Source: Leishmania donovani (taxonomy: Eukaryota; Euglenozoa; Kinetoplastea; Trypanosomatida; Trypanosomatidae). Taken from it: a stretch of 64,000 bases of DNA. This document shows, piece by piece, positions 8,992 through 18,732 of this stretch. Under the pieces are notes generated by a model. That model saw nothing but the letters and a program-made list of their open reading frames with translations. It made no database searches and was not told where the DNA came from. The position numbers were made by a program, and so were the translations under genes. Positions within the stretch are counted from its first letter, which is position 1. Every line of letters begins with the position of its first letter. The stretch covers positions 1,560,355-1,624,354 of the forward strand of contig NC_018261.1 in assembly GCF_000227135.1 (NCBI RefSeq). Direction: 5' to 3'.

Positions 8992-9584
8992 CACGGCACA
9001 ACATTGTTTCTCTTCCGATCGTGACGAGAGCTGTGGGTGCGGGTGTGTAATTGTGAGCGCGACTCTCTTTCTCTCTCTCTCACCTCCAACATGCCACTGC
9101 AGCCCGGTGTGGGAGAATGACCGCGCCACCGGCCGAATTGCAAAGCAGCGAAGCCATAAGCCGACATGGAAAGTCCCACCTATGCACGTGCCGCACGAAG
9201 GACGGCGGCTCTTCGCGCCCCTGTCTCGTGCGCGAGTGCAACACGGAAGGCCTTCTTTTCCCCGCGACATTGCTGACGAGAGCTCTTCGCGATGCGCGCT
9301 CTCTTTGTATTGCTCGCTCGGCGACTCGACCACCATCCGAACGACATGTTCTCTCCCTCTTCTTCCCCTCCCCCCACGCACACATCCATATGCTGACGTG
9401 CGCGTACAAATGTACTCCTCAACGGCCGTACGCATACCGGCCACGGACGTCTGCCCTCGCCTTCCACGCGGCGTTTCGCATCTCTGCCTTTGCGTCTCAC
9501 TCTCCATATTGTGTTTTGTCAGCCACCAGCGATCACCTCGCTAGTTGTCCACTCTTCTTCGTGTCTGTGATTCTACCGTCCTTC
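8992..9584. other. spacer before small mitochondrial-type gene
   Basis: A 593-base spacer containing a TC-rich tract (about 9063-9082) and a second C/T tract (about 9347-9372). No recognisable small gene or RNA is seen. Confidence 0.55.
9481..9522 (+). promoter_or_regulatory. probable spliced-leader acceptor for the 9585 gene
   Basis: A T/C-rich stretch ends in ttttgtcag with AG at 9521-9522, 62 bases before the ATG. An upstream tract near 9065 with AG at 9101-9102 is a less likely alternative. Confidence 0.45.
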
Positions 9585-9899
9585 ATGATGCTCCGCCGTG
9601 TTGCCGCCAAGACGACGATGGCGGCGGCTGCGCCTCTGCTGTCCAGCACTCGCGCCTACAACATGTTCGTCTTCAAGGACCCCGTTCGTCGCCCACAGCT
9701 GTCGCCGGAGGAGCGCGCCAAGGTGAAGATCAACTACGCTGAATGGCCCGAGGAGTTCCGTGACTACGACCCGGAGGATCCGTACAAGAACTCACCGGAG
9801 ATCATTGAGGGGCTCAGTAGCTGGAACCTCTTTCTGTGGGGTGTCGAATGTGCCTTCATCTACCAGTTCTACGAGGTGGTCTTCCCCAAGAGCATCTAA
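9585..9899 (+). CDS. small single-span protein, probably mitochondrial
   Basis: 104 aa, not recognised. The N-terminus (MMLRRVAAKTTMAAAAPLL, then SSTRAYNM) is basic, Ala/Ser-rich and free of acidic residues, like a mitochondrial presequence. A charged middle follows (LSPEERAKVKINYAEWPEEF, then DYDPEDPYKNSPE). A single aromatic-rich membrane helix lies close to the C-terminus (about 78-98, WNLFLWGVECAFIYQF), ending FPKSI. This layout of presequence, soluble part and one C-terminal span is common among accessory subunits of respiratory complexes. The order KNSPE, then W-N, then a span is loosely like the complex I ESSS subunit, but that is only a hint. Either of two adjacent ATGs could be the start. 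Confidence 0.7.
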   Translation: MMLRRVAAKTTMAAAAPLLSSTRAYNMFVFKDPVRRPQLSPEERAKVKINYAEWPEEFRDYDPEDPYKNSPEIIEGLSSWNLFLWGVECAFIYQFYEVVFPKSI

Positions 9900-11143
9900 G
9901 CGGTGCGCTGCAGCCAGCAGCCAAACGAAGAAAGAGAGAGGACGACGGATAGCGCGCGGGTACGGAGGATGAGCTCGAACGCCTTGCCTCTTACGACCAT
10001 TGTCGGTGTGGGCCTTGCGTCTCTTTGTGCACCCCGCGGTGCCGTCGCGCTAGGCCCTGCCCGCTCAGCCTTATCCCCCTCCAACCTTTTTTTTTTCGTT
10101 GTCGTCACCTTCTCTTCCCCAAAGTTTTTTAGGAAAGCAACTCCGTGGTCGACGCAGCGATGCCGCCGTTGAAGCATGCCAGGGAGCAGCAACACATGTG
10201 GTGTTGTTTCACTGAGCGCGCCTTCTTGCTTGGGTGCTCTGCACACGCTTGCGCACGCCGGTGTTTCACATGAGCCACGCAGTCTCCTCCCCGTAGGCGT
10301 CGATGGGGAGAGGGGCGCGGGAGCGTGAACATCGCTGCCAGGCAGCGCTCGTCGCATCCCTTCGCCAAGGAACGCGCAGACCGCGCGCCCTCCTCTGTCT
10401 GCCTGTCTGTCTGTCTGAGTGTGTGTGCGCGGGTGCGTATGTAGTAGCAACTGATATGATTAAGGCAAAAACATCGATAATACGATAGTTGCCCGCAGGG
10501 GAAAGGCCAGGGGATGGAAAGACTCGTGACGAGACGTCGTCTCCCCGGCAGACACTGAGCGCCCACTCTCGTGCGCAGGCATTACCGCACAGGCATGTGC
10601 GCGTGTGTTCCGCGGCGATCTGTGCAGAGCGAGCGCGACACGCCATGCGTACGATGGCATTCAGAGTGGCTCCCTCGCGCCTTGCGGCTTTTCTCGCACA
10701 CGGCAGCAACTGCCTGGGCCGCTTCTCCGTGCACGTGTGTGATGGACTCTGTGCTGACGGCAACTGCCGTGCTTGAACCGTGCTGTGTACGCAGCTTCGA
10801 CCGATGCTAAAGCCCTCTTCCCACCTGTACGTCTCCGCCTTTCATGGAACTCCTCTGTCTCTCGCTGCGTGCGCTCCGTCTCTCGAGGAATATGTTGCGC
10901 GACTTGCGCTGGTGCACGCCTCCTCACCTGCCCAGTCGCGTCGCATACGCCTGTATTGCCGTTCTCGGGGCAAGGCAGTCAATCACGAGAGAGGACGCAG
11001 CAGATCGCGGGGGCGGCCTACCACGGCGCGACGCACAAACAGTTGCTGTCGTGAGCGGAAAGTGTCGGTGGGCTCTGCGCCGCCGTGCACGCATCACATT
11101 TGAAAAGCACATATAGACCCTCTGTATACCTAGCGACAACGGG
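9900..11143. other. spacer with CTGT repeat
   Basis: A 1.24 kb spacer. A degenerate CTGT repeat grading into GT (10395-10428) is the clearest structure. Several short open frames on both strands show no family features and no acceptor just upstream, so none is called a gene. Confidence 0.5.
10395..10428 (+). repeat. CTGT/GT microsatellite
   Basis: About five or six CTGT units, one degenerate, followed by a short GT run. Simple repeat in untranslated sequence; no function visible. Confidence 0.7.
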
Positions 11144-12133
11144 ATGCGCGGCTCACGACGCCTGCCGTCGCTTCGACTTGTGGAGTGTACCGCGGTGCAG
11201 TCTAGCAGCGTTTCTCGCCCTCTTGCGCCGCCACCATCCGCACTAATTACTGCCAGTAGGCGTTTCTGCATTGGCGCTACGCGCATGTTTTACGCACTGC
11301 CCCACCGTCCGCATGCCGTTTCGCCGTCGTCCGCCTCTCATCCTTCCGCCAAGACAGGCGATGAGGCGTGCTCTGAGAAGGGCGCACTTGAATCGCCGCC
11401 TCCGTCCGCTGAAGCTCGAGCCGCATCCGCCACGGTGGCGGCGGCCGCACCGGCAGAGTCGATGCCGTCGAACACCGCAGGCAAAAGCACAGCGGAGACA
11501 ACGTCGGCATCGGCGGCGTCCGCCGCCGCCCAGCCCCAGTCGCTACCGATCCAGGACAGTCTCACTCGGCGCCTCTTCGCGTCGTGGCAGCAAGGTGTGG
11601 TGGCCAGCATTGGCGCCGTAATGGGTATCGGCTTCCTTTTATTTTTTCTATACACCCCGGTGAAGGAAGACACGGTGCACCACACCGCCGTGGTCGCGTC
11701 TGAGGCGCTGGCTGATGCGCGGCTTAAAGGGCAGGCGGTGCAGCTCTCCAAGGATGTCGTGCTGGAGGTGCTGCGCAATCCCAAGTCTCTCGACGCGACT
11801 GTGGACGTCGTTGTCGAGCTGCTGGCGCGCGAAGAGACGAAGATTGCCGTCTCCTCGCTCCTGCAGTCCTTGTTCGAGGACCACTACACGCAGGAGGTGA
11901 CGAAGAAATTCGTGTTGCGGGTGGTGCAAGACCCTTGGATTCAGGATCAGCTGCAGATGATCACGGAAGAACAGGTGCGCAAGCTTCTCAACAACGCGGC
12001 TATTAAGACTGAGCTGTCCAAATTTCTACTCAAGTCGGCGGTGGACTCGCTTGAGAAGCCGCAGCTGCACTACGAGGTGGCGAAGGCGATGCGTCACTCT
12101 GTCGCGTCGCTCGTGAACTTCTGGTGGACGTGA
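11144..12133 (+). CDS. membrane protein of unknown function, probably mitochondrial
   Basis: 329 aa, not recognised. The first ~50 residues are Arg/Ser-rich without acidic runs and look like a mitochondrial targeting sequence. An Ala/Ser/Pro low-complexity stretch follows (about 60-140). One clear transmembrane helix spans about 151-171 (GVVASIGAVMGIGFLLFFLY). The C-terminal ~150 residues are amphipathic and helical, with regularly spaced Leu/Val (for example VVVELLAREETKIAVSSLLQ). They end in SVASLVNFWWT, a possible membrane-contacting tail. This suggests an inner-membrane anchor with a helical bundle on one side. Later methionines (MFYALP or MPSNTAG) would shorten the leader but keep the membrane helix. 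No catalytic motif was seen. Confidence 0.75.
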   Translation: MRGSRRLPSLRLVECTAVQSSSVSRPLAPPPSALITASRRFCIGATRMFYALPHRPHAVSPSSASHPSAKTGDEACSEKGALESPPPSAEARAASATVAAAAPAESMPSNTAGKSTAETTSASAASAAAQPQSLPIQDSLTRRLFASWQQGVVASIGAVMGIGFLLFFLYTPVKEDTVHHTAVVASEALADARLKGQAVQLSKDVVLEVLRNPKSLDATVDVVVELLAREETKIAVSSLLQSLFEDHYTQEVTKKFVLRVVQDPWIQDQLQMITEEQVRKLLNNAAIKTELSKFLLKSAVDSLEKPQLHYEVAKAMRHSVASLVNFWWT

Positions 12134-12685
12134 GAGAGCGGCGCTGAGTCTTATGAATCTCTCGCGGACGGTTGATTTCCGTGACCGTGTTTTGCTGAGG
12201 CTTGCTGTATCCGCGAGCTGGCTACCTGGCTTAGACAGAGCGAGACGCGGGGCTATTTTTCTCTCATCCCTCTCTCTGTTTCCGTATCCTTCCACGGCTT
12301 CAGCGGATTTGGTCCGCCCTCGCCCATTGTCGGCTTCATGGAAGCCGCAGCAGCAGGTGTCGCGCGCGCCCCTCTTCCCCCTGCTGCCCGTCTTTGGACG
12401 CCTGAAGAGAAAGCTGCGGCCGATCTTCTTCGGCGCCGCTCCATCGGGTGAACTCTCTCGAGCCCTCGCCGGTACCTACGCGCAGCTCTACGCAACGTCC
12501 ATGGCTGCCTGAACGACCGCGGTCACTCACCGCTGCGCTGCGCATTATCTCCTTCTACCGAGTCACTGTTCTGCTGCTGCTTAGCGTTGTTGGCATCAGT
12601 ACCACCCTGCTCTCGTCACCGCACACGCGCACTGGGCACGGCAGGGCACGTCTGCACATCCCTAGACCTCAGCGCTTTTCTCACC

Positions 12686-12727
12686 CTGCCCTCCCACCTC
12701 TTCTTCTCTGTTGCCTCATTCTTCTAG
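12686..12727 (+). promoter_or_regulatory. candidate distal acceptor for RabGGTase beta
   Basis: A nearly pure C/T tract ends in cttctag with AG at 12726-12727, giving a 249-base leader. Confidence 0.45.
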
Positions 12728-12890
12728 TATTGTTGAGCGTGTGCGTGTGTTTCACTGAAGTCACATCGATTGCTGTGAAGGGGTTGAACGGGCCGTCAAG
12801 AGCCGAACCATCCGTTTCTCACGAAGAAATTGGCCTGTGCACACCAGCACACAGACACACGTCACCTTTACGACGCGCTGGCACGGACAC

Positions 12891-12967
12891 CTATCGTCCT
12901 CCTCTTGCGTCTTACATTGTGTTTTTTTTTTGTTTGTTTGTTTCGCTGGTGCTACTCTAATACGCAG
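12891..12967 (+). promoter_or_regulatory. candidate proximal acceptor for RabGGTase beta
   Basis: A second pyrimidine tract with a T-run and GTTT units is followed by AG at 12966-12967, only 9 bases before the ATG. Use of this site would leave almost no gene-encoded leader apart from the spliced leader. Confidence 0.4.
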
Positions 12968-12976
12968 TTTCTACTC

Positions 12977-13969
12977 ATGGCGGAGTCGGCGGCGCCATCT
13001 GGCCCCATTGTGGCGGACTTGCACCACAAGTTTGTGCACGAGCTCGACGACAACACCCAATGGAAGGCGCAGCATCTCAAGATGAACGGCGTCTACTGGG
13101 GACTCAGCTCACTTGTGCTGCTGCACCGAATGGACTATAAGCCGGACGACGTTGTGGGTTTTGTGCTGTCGTGCTACAACAGCGACGGCGGCTTTGGCGG
13201 GAATGCCGACATGGACTCCCACTTGCTCCACACCATGTCCGCAGTGCAGCTGCTGTGCATGTTCGACGCAGTCGCGCGCATTGATGTGGAGCGGACGGTT
13301 CGCTGGATTGCGTCGATGCAGCTGCCGGACGGCTCCTTTCAAGGGGACGAGTGGGGCGAGGTAGACACTCGCTTCTCCTACATCGCGCTCAGTTGCCTGC
13401 GCCTGCTGGGGCGCTGCGAGTGCGTCGATGTCGAGGCGGCTGTCCAGTATGTGCTGCGGTGCCAGAACTGGGACGGCGGCTTCGGCGTCTCGCCAGGAGC
13501 GGAGAGCCACGCAGGCCAGATCTTCTGCTGCGTGGGTGCATTGTGCATAGCGAATGCCCTCGATCGCATCGACAGGGATCGGGTGGCGGCGTGGCTAGCG
13601 ATGCGCCAGCTTCCCTCCGGCGGCCTCAACGGGCGGCCGGAGAAAAAGGCGGACGTGTGCTACAGCTGGTGGGTCGTATCGTCCCTCTCCGCTCTTGGCC
13701 GCACAAGCTGGATTGACAAGGAGGCACTGTTTCAGTACATCCTCAGCTGCCAGGACACGCAGGACGGCGGATTTTCCGACAAGCCAGGCAACCAACCAGA
13801 TGTGTATCACACCTTCTTTGGCCTGTGCGGGCTTAGCCTTCTGGGGTACGAGGGGTACAAGCTGAATCCCATCAACCCCGTGTACGCGCTGTCCTACGAC
13901 ATTTTGGATCGCCTGAACATCGCACCAGAGCACGGCTCGCAGGTTGGACGGCGTGTTCCACGATCATGA
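12977..13969 (+). CDS. Rab geranylgeranyltransferase beta subunit
   Basis: 330 aa. This is the catalytic beta subunit of RabGGTase (type II), which attaches geranylgeranyl groups to C-terminal cysteines of Rab GTPases with the help of Rab escort protein. The whole chain is built of prenyltransferase repeats with QNWDGGFG-like motifs (for example DGGFGGNADMDSHLLHTMSA). The zinc ligands are all present: D226 and C228 in ADVCYSWWV, and H278 in DVYHTFFG. They sit exactly 12 residues before the rat ligands D238, C240 and H290, so the enzyme is collinear with a slightly shorter N-terminus. Farnesyltransferase and GGTase-I beta subunits are longer and differ around the active site. The substrate Rabs act in the same traffic routes as gamma-adaptin and RGP1 nearby. 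Confidence 0.93.
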   Translation: MAESAAPSGPIVADLHHKFVHELDDNTQWKAQHLKMNGVYWGLSSLVLLHRMDYKPDDVVGFVLSCYNSDGGFGGNADMDSHLLHTMSAVQLLCMFDAVARIDVERTVRWIASMQLPDGSFQGDEWGEVDTRFSYIALSCLRLLGRCECVDVEAAVQYVLRCQNWDGGFGVSPGAESHAGQIFCCVGALCIANALDRIDRDRVAAWLAMRQLPSGGLNGRPEKKADVCYSWWVVSSLSALGRTSWIDKEALFQYILSCQDTQDGGFSDKPGNQPDVYHTFFGLCGLSLLGYEGYKLNPINPVYALSYDILDRLNIAPEHGSQVGRRVPRS

Positions 13970-14603
13970 TGGGGTGCGGTGCGCTTGCAGCAGCGCTGGG
14001 AGATGGTGGGGCGATTGCGAGCACGTTGTCGCGATGCGTCCCTCGCACGAGAGACGGTTTGTGTGCTTGCTTTCACGTGTGCTTATGTGCGCCACACCCA
14101 CTCCGTGACACAACCGAGCGCATGCATGCGCATCGCCTCATCCCCTCAAAGGCGACGGGCAACAAAAGGAGCCTCCGTGTTTGGATGCGTGAAGGGGGGG
14201 GGCTCCCTCTCGGCAGACCTTTTCCAGACTTCTCTGGTGTTGTGTGAGAGTGGGACGGAGCGCTCCGCATTAGCCCCGTCTGCACAAATGGCGCCGGGCG
14301 GCGCCACTCCTTCGCCTCTTGTCACTTCACGCATGTACACGTGTGCCATTGTTGGACGCTCGGGGAGGAGGGCAGGAGAGGTGAGAGAGGGTGGGGTGAG
14401 TGAGCCATTTTCCCCTTCTTCCCTTCCCCCCCCCCACATACACACATGCTGCTACTCGTTACATGCCCTCTTTCACCTGATCACCTCTCCCTTCCTTCTC
14501 CTCTCCTCTCCTCCGTCATACCTGCAGAAAGCTGCCGACCTGAGAGACTCTCCGTACTGCGTTGGGGGCGTCTTGAAGCCGTTTGCACGTGCCTCACCAC
14601 GCG
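13970..14603. other. spacer after RabGGTase beta gene
   Basis: A 634-base spacer with a G9 run (14194-14202), a C-run near 14430 and a long C/T tract ending at 14527. No gene recognised. Confidence 0.55.
14468..14527 (+). promoter_or_regulatory. probable spliced-leader acceptor for the 14604 gene
   Basis: One of the cleanest tracts in the window: about 45 bases almost entirely C/T, then cctgcag with AG at 14526-14527, 76 bases before the ATG. Confidence 0.6.
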
Positions 14604-15860
14604 ATGTGGTTCGGGCGAAGGCGACTGGGCGACTATCTCGGAGAATGGGCAAAGTCCGCCGTCACGCGAAGTGCTGTAGCGCCTCTTCGCTTCAGCTCCA
14701 CATCGTCTTTGACAGTGACTTCTAGTGCGGCAGTCGCGCCTGTCGACCTCTCCTACACTTGCCGTCTGCTCGACTCCATTTGTGGCGAGCAGCAGTCGGC
14801 CCCGGTGAAGCGCAAACGTGTGCGCGGGGCGGTGCACAGGATGGAGTCGTCGGTAGTGGACAGCTTCGCTGCAGCCACCGTGTCCTTGACGGCTCCGCAG
14901 AGACGCGACCTTATGCGTCACTGGCTGCGAAGCTTGGCAGCTGCGGTGAAGTACCTCCCTCGGAAAGAGACCTCTCTGAGCGCGTCCGAGGGCGTCGATG
15001 CTGACCGCTTCTCGCCGCGATCGTCGCGACGTGCGCGCCATGGCGCGCACGACGGTGAGACTTGGTCGGGTGCCTCACCGTACTTTTCTCTCCCAACCAG
15101 TGATCTTCTGTGTCTCTGCCTGCGCGAGTGTGCGATGGCTGACCCAACAACCGGGCCCGATGTGCTGCGCGAGTTGCTCCTCTGCGCAGTGAAGCTGGAG
15201 CTTGGTGAGGTGGACGTTCTGAAGCACATTGTCCACGTCCTCACGAGCACCAATATGTGCCGTCATCGCACTTCCTCGGAGCAGGTGGAGCTGCTAAACA
15301 TGGTGTCGCTCGCAGTGAAGCGGTGCAAGCTACCCCTGCCACCTCTTGATCGCGTCCTCTGTGTCCTCGTGGGGGCAACGCTAAGCGCCCGCGAGAACCT
15401 TGTGGTGCTTTCCTGTATTCACCGCTTACAGCACATACACGCCGCGGACACGGTTGCCGCGGTTTCGCGAAGGGCCGCCACGCAGACTGGTGAGTACAAC
15501 ATCAAGGATGTGGTGTATGGGCTGGAGGTCGCAGCGCTGCTCCCCGGCTGTAATGAGATCTTTGCGGCGGGTGTACTACTGCGCGCAGGCGAGTTAGCAC
15601 CACACATGTCTCCGAAGGAGCTGGGCGCCGTGTGCAAGTATGTGGCGCTGCTCAACCCCTCTCGGAGGCAAAACACACTTTCCTACTCATGTGGCAGGGA
15701 GCTGCGCGCGCTACTGCCGCTGCTGGTGGAGCGGACGGAGCGTCTGCTAGGTCACTTCCGCTTCCACGAGGCACGACACGTGCTCCGCTGCTTCCGAGAA
15801 CACAAGGTGCGCCATTCCCTCATCTTCTCCCGTCTCACCCCGATGGCCGAGGATGGCTGA
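14604..15860 (+). CDS. unidentified helical protein, probably mitochondrial
   Basis: 418 aa, not recognised. From the ATG at 14604 the protein begins MWFGRRRLGDYLGEWAKSAV and continues with Ser/Thr/Ala-rich sequence, a good mitochondrial presequence. A frame seven codons longer starts only at TTG. The rest is alpha-helical, with repeating helix-turn-helix character in the C-terminal half (LLNMVSLAVKRCKLPLPPLD; YNIKDVVYGLEVAALLPGCN; MSPKELGAVCKYVALLNPS). Such helical repeats resemble mitochondrial RNA-processing proteins of the PPR/FASTK kind, which are numerous in kinetoplastids, but no diagnostic motif was found. A Ser/Arg-rich loop interrupts the middle. Confidence 0.72.
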   Translation: MWFGRRRLGDYLGEWAKSAVTRSAVAPLRFSSTSSLTVTSSAAVAPVDLSYTCRLLDSICGEQQSAPVKRKRVRGAVHRMESSVVDSFAAATVSLTAPQRRDLMRHWLRSLAAAVKYLPRKETSLSASEGVDADRFSPRSSRRARHGAHDGETWSGASPYFSLPTSDLLCLCLRECAMADPTTGPDVLRELLLCAVKLELGEVDVLKHIVHVLTSTNMCRHRTSSEQVELLNMVSLAVKRCKLPLPPLDRVLCVLVGATLSARENLVVLSCIHRLQHIHAADTVAAVSRRAATQTGEYNIKDVVYGLEVAALLPGCNEIFAAGVLLRAGELAPHMSPKELGAVCKYVALLNPSRRQNTLSYSCGRELRALLPLLVERTERLLGHFRFHEARHVLRCFREHKVRHSLIFSRLTPMAEDG

Positions 15861-16701
15861 TGTGCAAGGGAAAAGGCTCTCAGAGGCGACAGTTTCTCTG
15901 TCACGGTCACCTTAATGCGACGCCGAAATGTGGAAACCCTGGCGCAGAGGCGATGGTGCCAGACGGCGCAAGGAGTGGAAGATGAGAGGCTCTCTCCGGT
16001 GTATTGTCAGATCGCTCTACGTTGCGATATCTGTTCCGATGCGCCGGCCAGAAGTACTCATGAACGTGGCTGAGTGAAAGCCGGGGGGGGGGGTGGCGAC
16101 TGCACACCGTTGCTTCAAGCAGAGATGGCAAGGAGTGCAGAGAAGGATTCATCTGCTATGCTCCCCGAGTGCTGTGTCTGCCACGTTGTCGTAGCCCACC
16201 CACCGACCCCCCTTCATCCTCAGCCATCCCCTACGACGCGGCAACTTCTGTCCTCAAAGCATTCCCCACCAACGGTTACGCCGTGGTTGCTGGTTGGCTT
16301 TCAAGCACCCCAAACACGTGCGGTGACTCCTGCGCCATGAACGACTCGATCCTGATCCTGCACACCTCTGTTCAGCATTGTCGTGGCCCTCTCACCCTCT
16401 AGCATCCCTTGAGCCCCAGCCCGCCTCGTACAGGCGCGCGCTTTACACGCTCTCACCCACTCAGCACCTTCTGCTACCCCCACCCTCCCCCACCCCCTTC
16501 GCGCACCCGCAGAGAAGCACGCATAAACCTTGTTCGCCGCTGCCCATGCCACGATAGCGTGGGTGGATCAGACAAGACACACGCTCACCACGACAGATCC
16601 CACCCTCGCACTCGCTGCATCACGCGCACACCTCTCCGGCGATTGCGATAAGACGATCTGTAGGGCTCATTTCTGCGATAACCGCCCCGAAGGACGCTTC
16701 A
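15861..16701. other. spacer before GAF-domain gene
   Basis: An 841-base spacer with a G11 run (16083-16093) and C-rich stretches. No gene recognised. Confidence 0.55.
16460..16512 (+). promoter_or_regulatory. probable spliced-leader acceptor for the GAF-domain gene
   Basis: A C-dominated pyrimidine tract ends in cacccgcag with AG at 16511-16512, 189 bases before the ATG. Confidence 0.45.
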
Positions 16702-18732
16702 ATGGACAGCATCGTCTCCCTCCCCGCTGCATCTGACTGCGCGGATCCGCTGCTAGCGCGGCTGCAGGACAGTTACACGCGACAGAAGCGTCAGATCGCG
16801 GCACAGAAGCGCAAGCAGGTGGATGCCGAACTCCAGGCTGCCGCGGCGCACTGCAGCGACCTGCCTGTTACTCTAGAGCTTCTCTCTGACGGAACAGCGT
16901 CCCTCTTCGATGAGCTGGAGCGGTTGCTGGAGGCCCGCCGTGAGCAGTGGAACACTCCTAGTCGGGAGCTGGCCCTGCTACAGCACATTCGGCTACAAAC
17001 GAACCGGGAGCTGCGCGAGTGTATGTCGTTCATTGAGGAGGGCTACACATCCGGGTTTGAGAAGCTGCTGCGCGAAAGCCGGCTTGATGGACGGAAATCA
17101 GCGCTCCCCGAGACAGCCGTGTCCTTGTCGCCCGCGACAAGCACGTTAAACAATGTGCAGCAAGCAAAGGCCGCATCGGTGGGGCCATCGGTGACGCCGG
17201 TGGATGCGCCTTCGCATCTCTCGGTGAGGGAGGCGCTCTCAGAATCCATCAGTCTTATGGCGGAATCTTTGGCAGTGCTGCTGCAGTGCGAAGTGGTGCG
17301 AGTGTACCTGTACGACACCAACGCGCATCTCAAGTGCGTCGCGCAGTTCCCTTACCGTGCCCAGCGCGCCGACCCGATGCACTCGAGCTATCTCGCCCTG
17401 ATGGCTGTGCGCGAGGTTCATCACATTGTGTGCCAAGAGCGCCTGGTTATCAACGGCTGGCTCAGCAAATCGCAGAGCGCCAACGACGGCAGCGGCAGAG
17501 CTGCCGCCGCGCACAACGTTGGAAGCAGCACCGCAGCAAGCGGGCTCGAGGACATTCGAACCTGTCTGCTGTTGCCCATCTTCTCCCCGGAAGGGGCGGG
17601 AAAGCCGTACGGACTGGTACACGCGGTCAACAAACAGTATCCCACCGCCCTCGGTGCCGCGACCGACGACTCGACGGAGGTCGCGCACGTCGGCTTCACT
17701 GCAGACGACGAGACGCTGGCATCGAGCGTCGCGCGCGTACTCGGAACCATCCTCCACCGCTACCCTGTCGAGCTCTTCTTCGCCTCTGGCACGGGTGAGA
17801 AGCTACGTCGGAGCGCTTTTCCTGGCGATGCCGAGGTGTTAAGCCTAACGGCGCATCTGCCGCCCATCCTGCAGGACGAAGTTCAGGATGCCGCGGAGGT
17901 CGCTCAGCTTGCCTTGTCCCACCTCACGCCCATTCTCGCGCATCGAGTGCCCATGGATGCCATTTACGAGGCTCGTACCGCGGCCGGGGAAGGGCGGCGG
18001 CGTAAGCTGGCCGTCATCGGACCCCGCGAAGGCGCGGTTTCCTCCGTAGAATTCAATCTGCGCTGCATGAAGGAGCTGTGGGAGAGCAGCCGGGATGACA
18101 ACGTGACGCTGCACAAGCAATGCCGCACCTTGCAAGAGCAGGTGCACGCCATGCGACTGCTCTTGCGCAATGTGCTGGACGGGCTGGCTGTCGCGCGCGC
18201 GATGCAGCTTAGCACTGACGTGGCACAGTTCCTCCACAACCTTGAGATGTACGGGCGGACAGAGCGGACAGAGCGCATGGCGGAGTACGTGTCGGAGAAG
18301 ATGCTAGCCATCCCCGATAACACCGTCGGCGGACCTGGTGCCGCGGACGCGCGCGCGAAGGCTCCCAGCTTGGAAGCGGACACGAATGCGACGCAATACC
18401 ACATGCGCGGCAGCGACTTACAGACTCTTCAAAATCATCACGCTCGCCTCAACACAGTGACACCCGCCTCACTGCACTTTGACGGGCCCAGCGGCGTCCG
18501 CAGCTACACTTCCGATCCAGCGCAGAAGCGTGAGCAGGTGCGCTTCATCGACGAGCTGTGCCGCCTTGCCCGGGACGAGAAGCCCTCGCTGCCGTTAGCG
18601 CGCGGAGGAGGTGGCCGACGGCAGGTACTGCCCAGCACCCTTCCTACTGTTACTCGTGCAAAGGCGGCGAGAGGATCAAAGCCCGCGGTAAAGCAGGATC
18701 TGTACCCATTTGGACGCCCTTTCAAGCTGTGA
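16702..18732 (+). CDS. GAF-domain protein of unknown function
   Basis: 676 aa. Residues about 175-355 read as a GAF domain, the small-molecule or dimerisation fold also found in cyclic-nucleotide phosphodiesterases. Signs are VREALSESISLMAESLAVLL, then VVRVYLYDTNAHLKCVAQFP, then IRTCLLLPIFSPEGAGKPYG leading into LVHAVNKQYPT, and a closing helix around FTADDETLASSVARVLGTIL. This is the usual GAF order, with the LLLPI strand and the xGxVxAxNK strand. The N-terminal part (20-125) is helical and probably coiled coil. The C-terminal part has another helical stretch (about 455-530) and a disordered basic tail. No kinase, cyclase or phosphodiesterase domain is present, so it is probably a scaffold or sensor subunit. 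The start is an ATG with a good acceptor upstream. Confidence 0.75.
   Translation: MDSIVSLPAASDCADPLLARLQDSYTRQKRQIAAQKRKQVDAELQAAAAHCSDLPVTLELLSDGTASLFDELERLLEARREQWNTPSRELALLQHIRLQTNRELRECMSFIEEGYTSGFEKLLRESRLDGRKSALPETAVSLSPATSTLNNVQQAKAASVGPSVTPVDAPSHLSVREALSESISLMAESLAVLLQCEVVRVYLYDTNAHLKCVAQFPYRAQRADPMHSSYLALMAVREVHHIVCQERLVINGWLSKSQSANDGSGRAAAAHNVGSSTAASGLEDIRTCLLLPIFSPEGAGKPYGLVHAVNKQYPTALGAATDDSTEVAHVGFTADDETLASSVARVLGTILHRYPVELFFASGTGEKLRRSAFPGDAEVLSLTAHLPPILQDEVQDAAEVAQLALSHLTPILAHRVPMDAIYEARTAAGEGRRRKLAVIGPREGAVSSVEFNLRCMKELWESSRDDNVTLHKQCRTLQEQVHAMRLLLRNVLDGLAVARAMQLSTDVAQFLHNLEMYGRTERTERMAEYVSEKMLAIPDNTVGGPGAADARAKAPSLEADTNATQYHMRGSDLQTLQNHHARLNTVTPASLHFDGPSGVRSYTSDPAQKREQVRFIDELCRLARDEKPSLPLARGGGGRRQVLPSTLPTVTRAKAARGSKPAVKQDLYPFGRPFKL

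Larger units (their letters stand above)
12134..12976. other. spacer before RabGGTase beta gene
   Basis: An 843-base spacer. It has two strong pyrimidine regions, about 12686-12725 and about 12891-12950, the second containing T9 and GTTT repeats. No gene is recognised in it. Confidence 0.55.
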
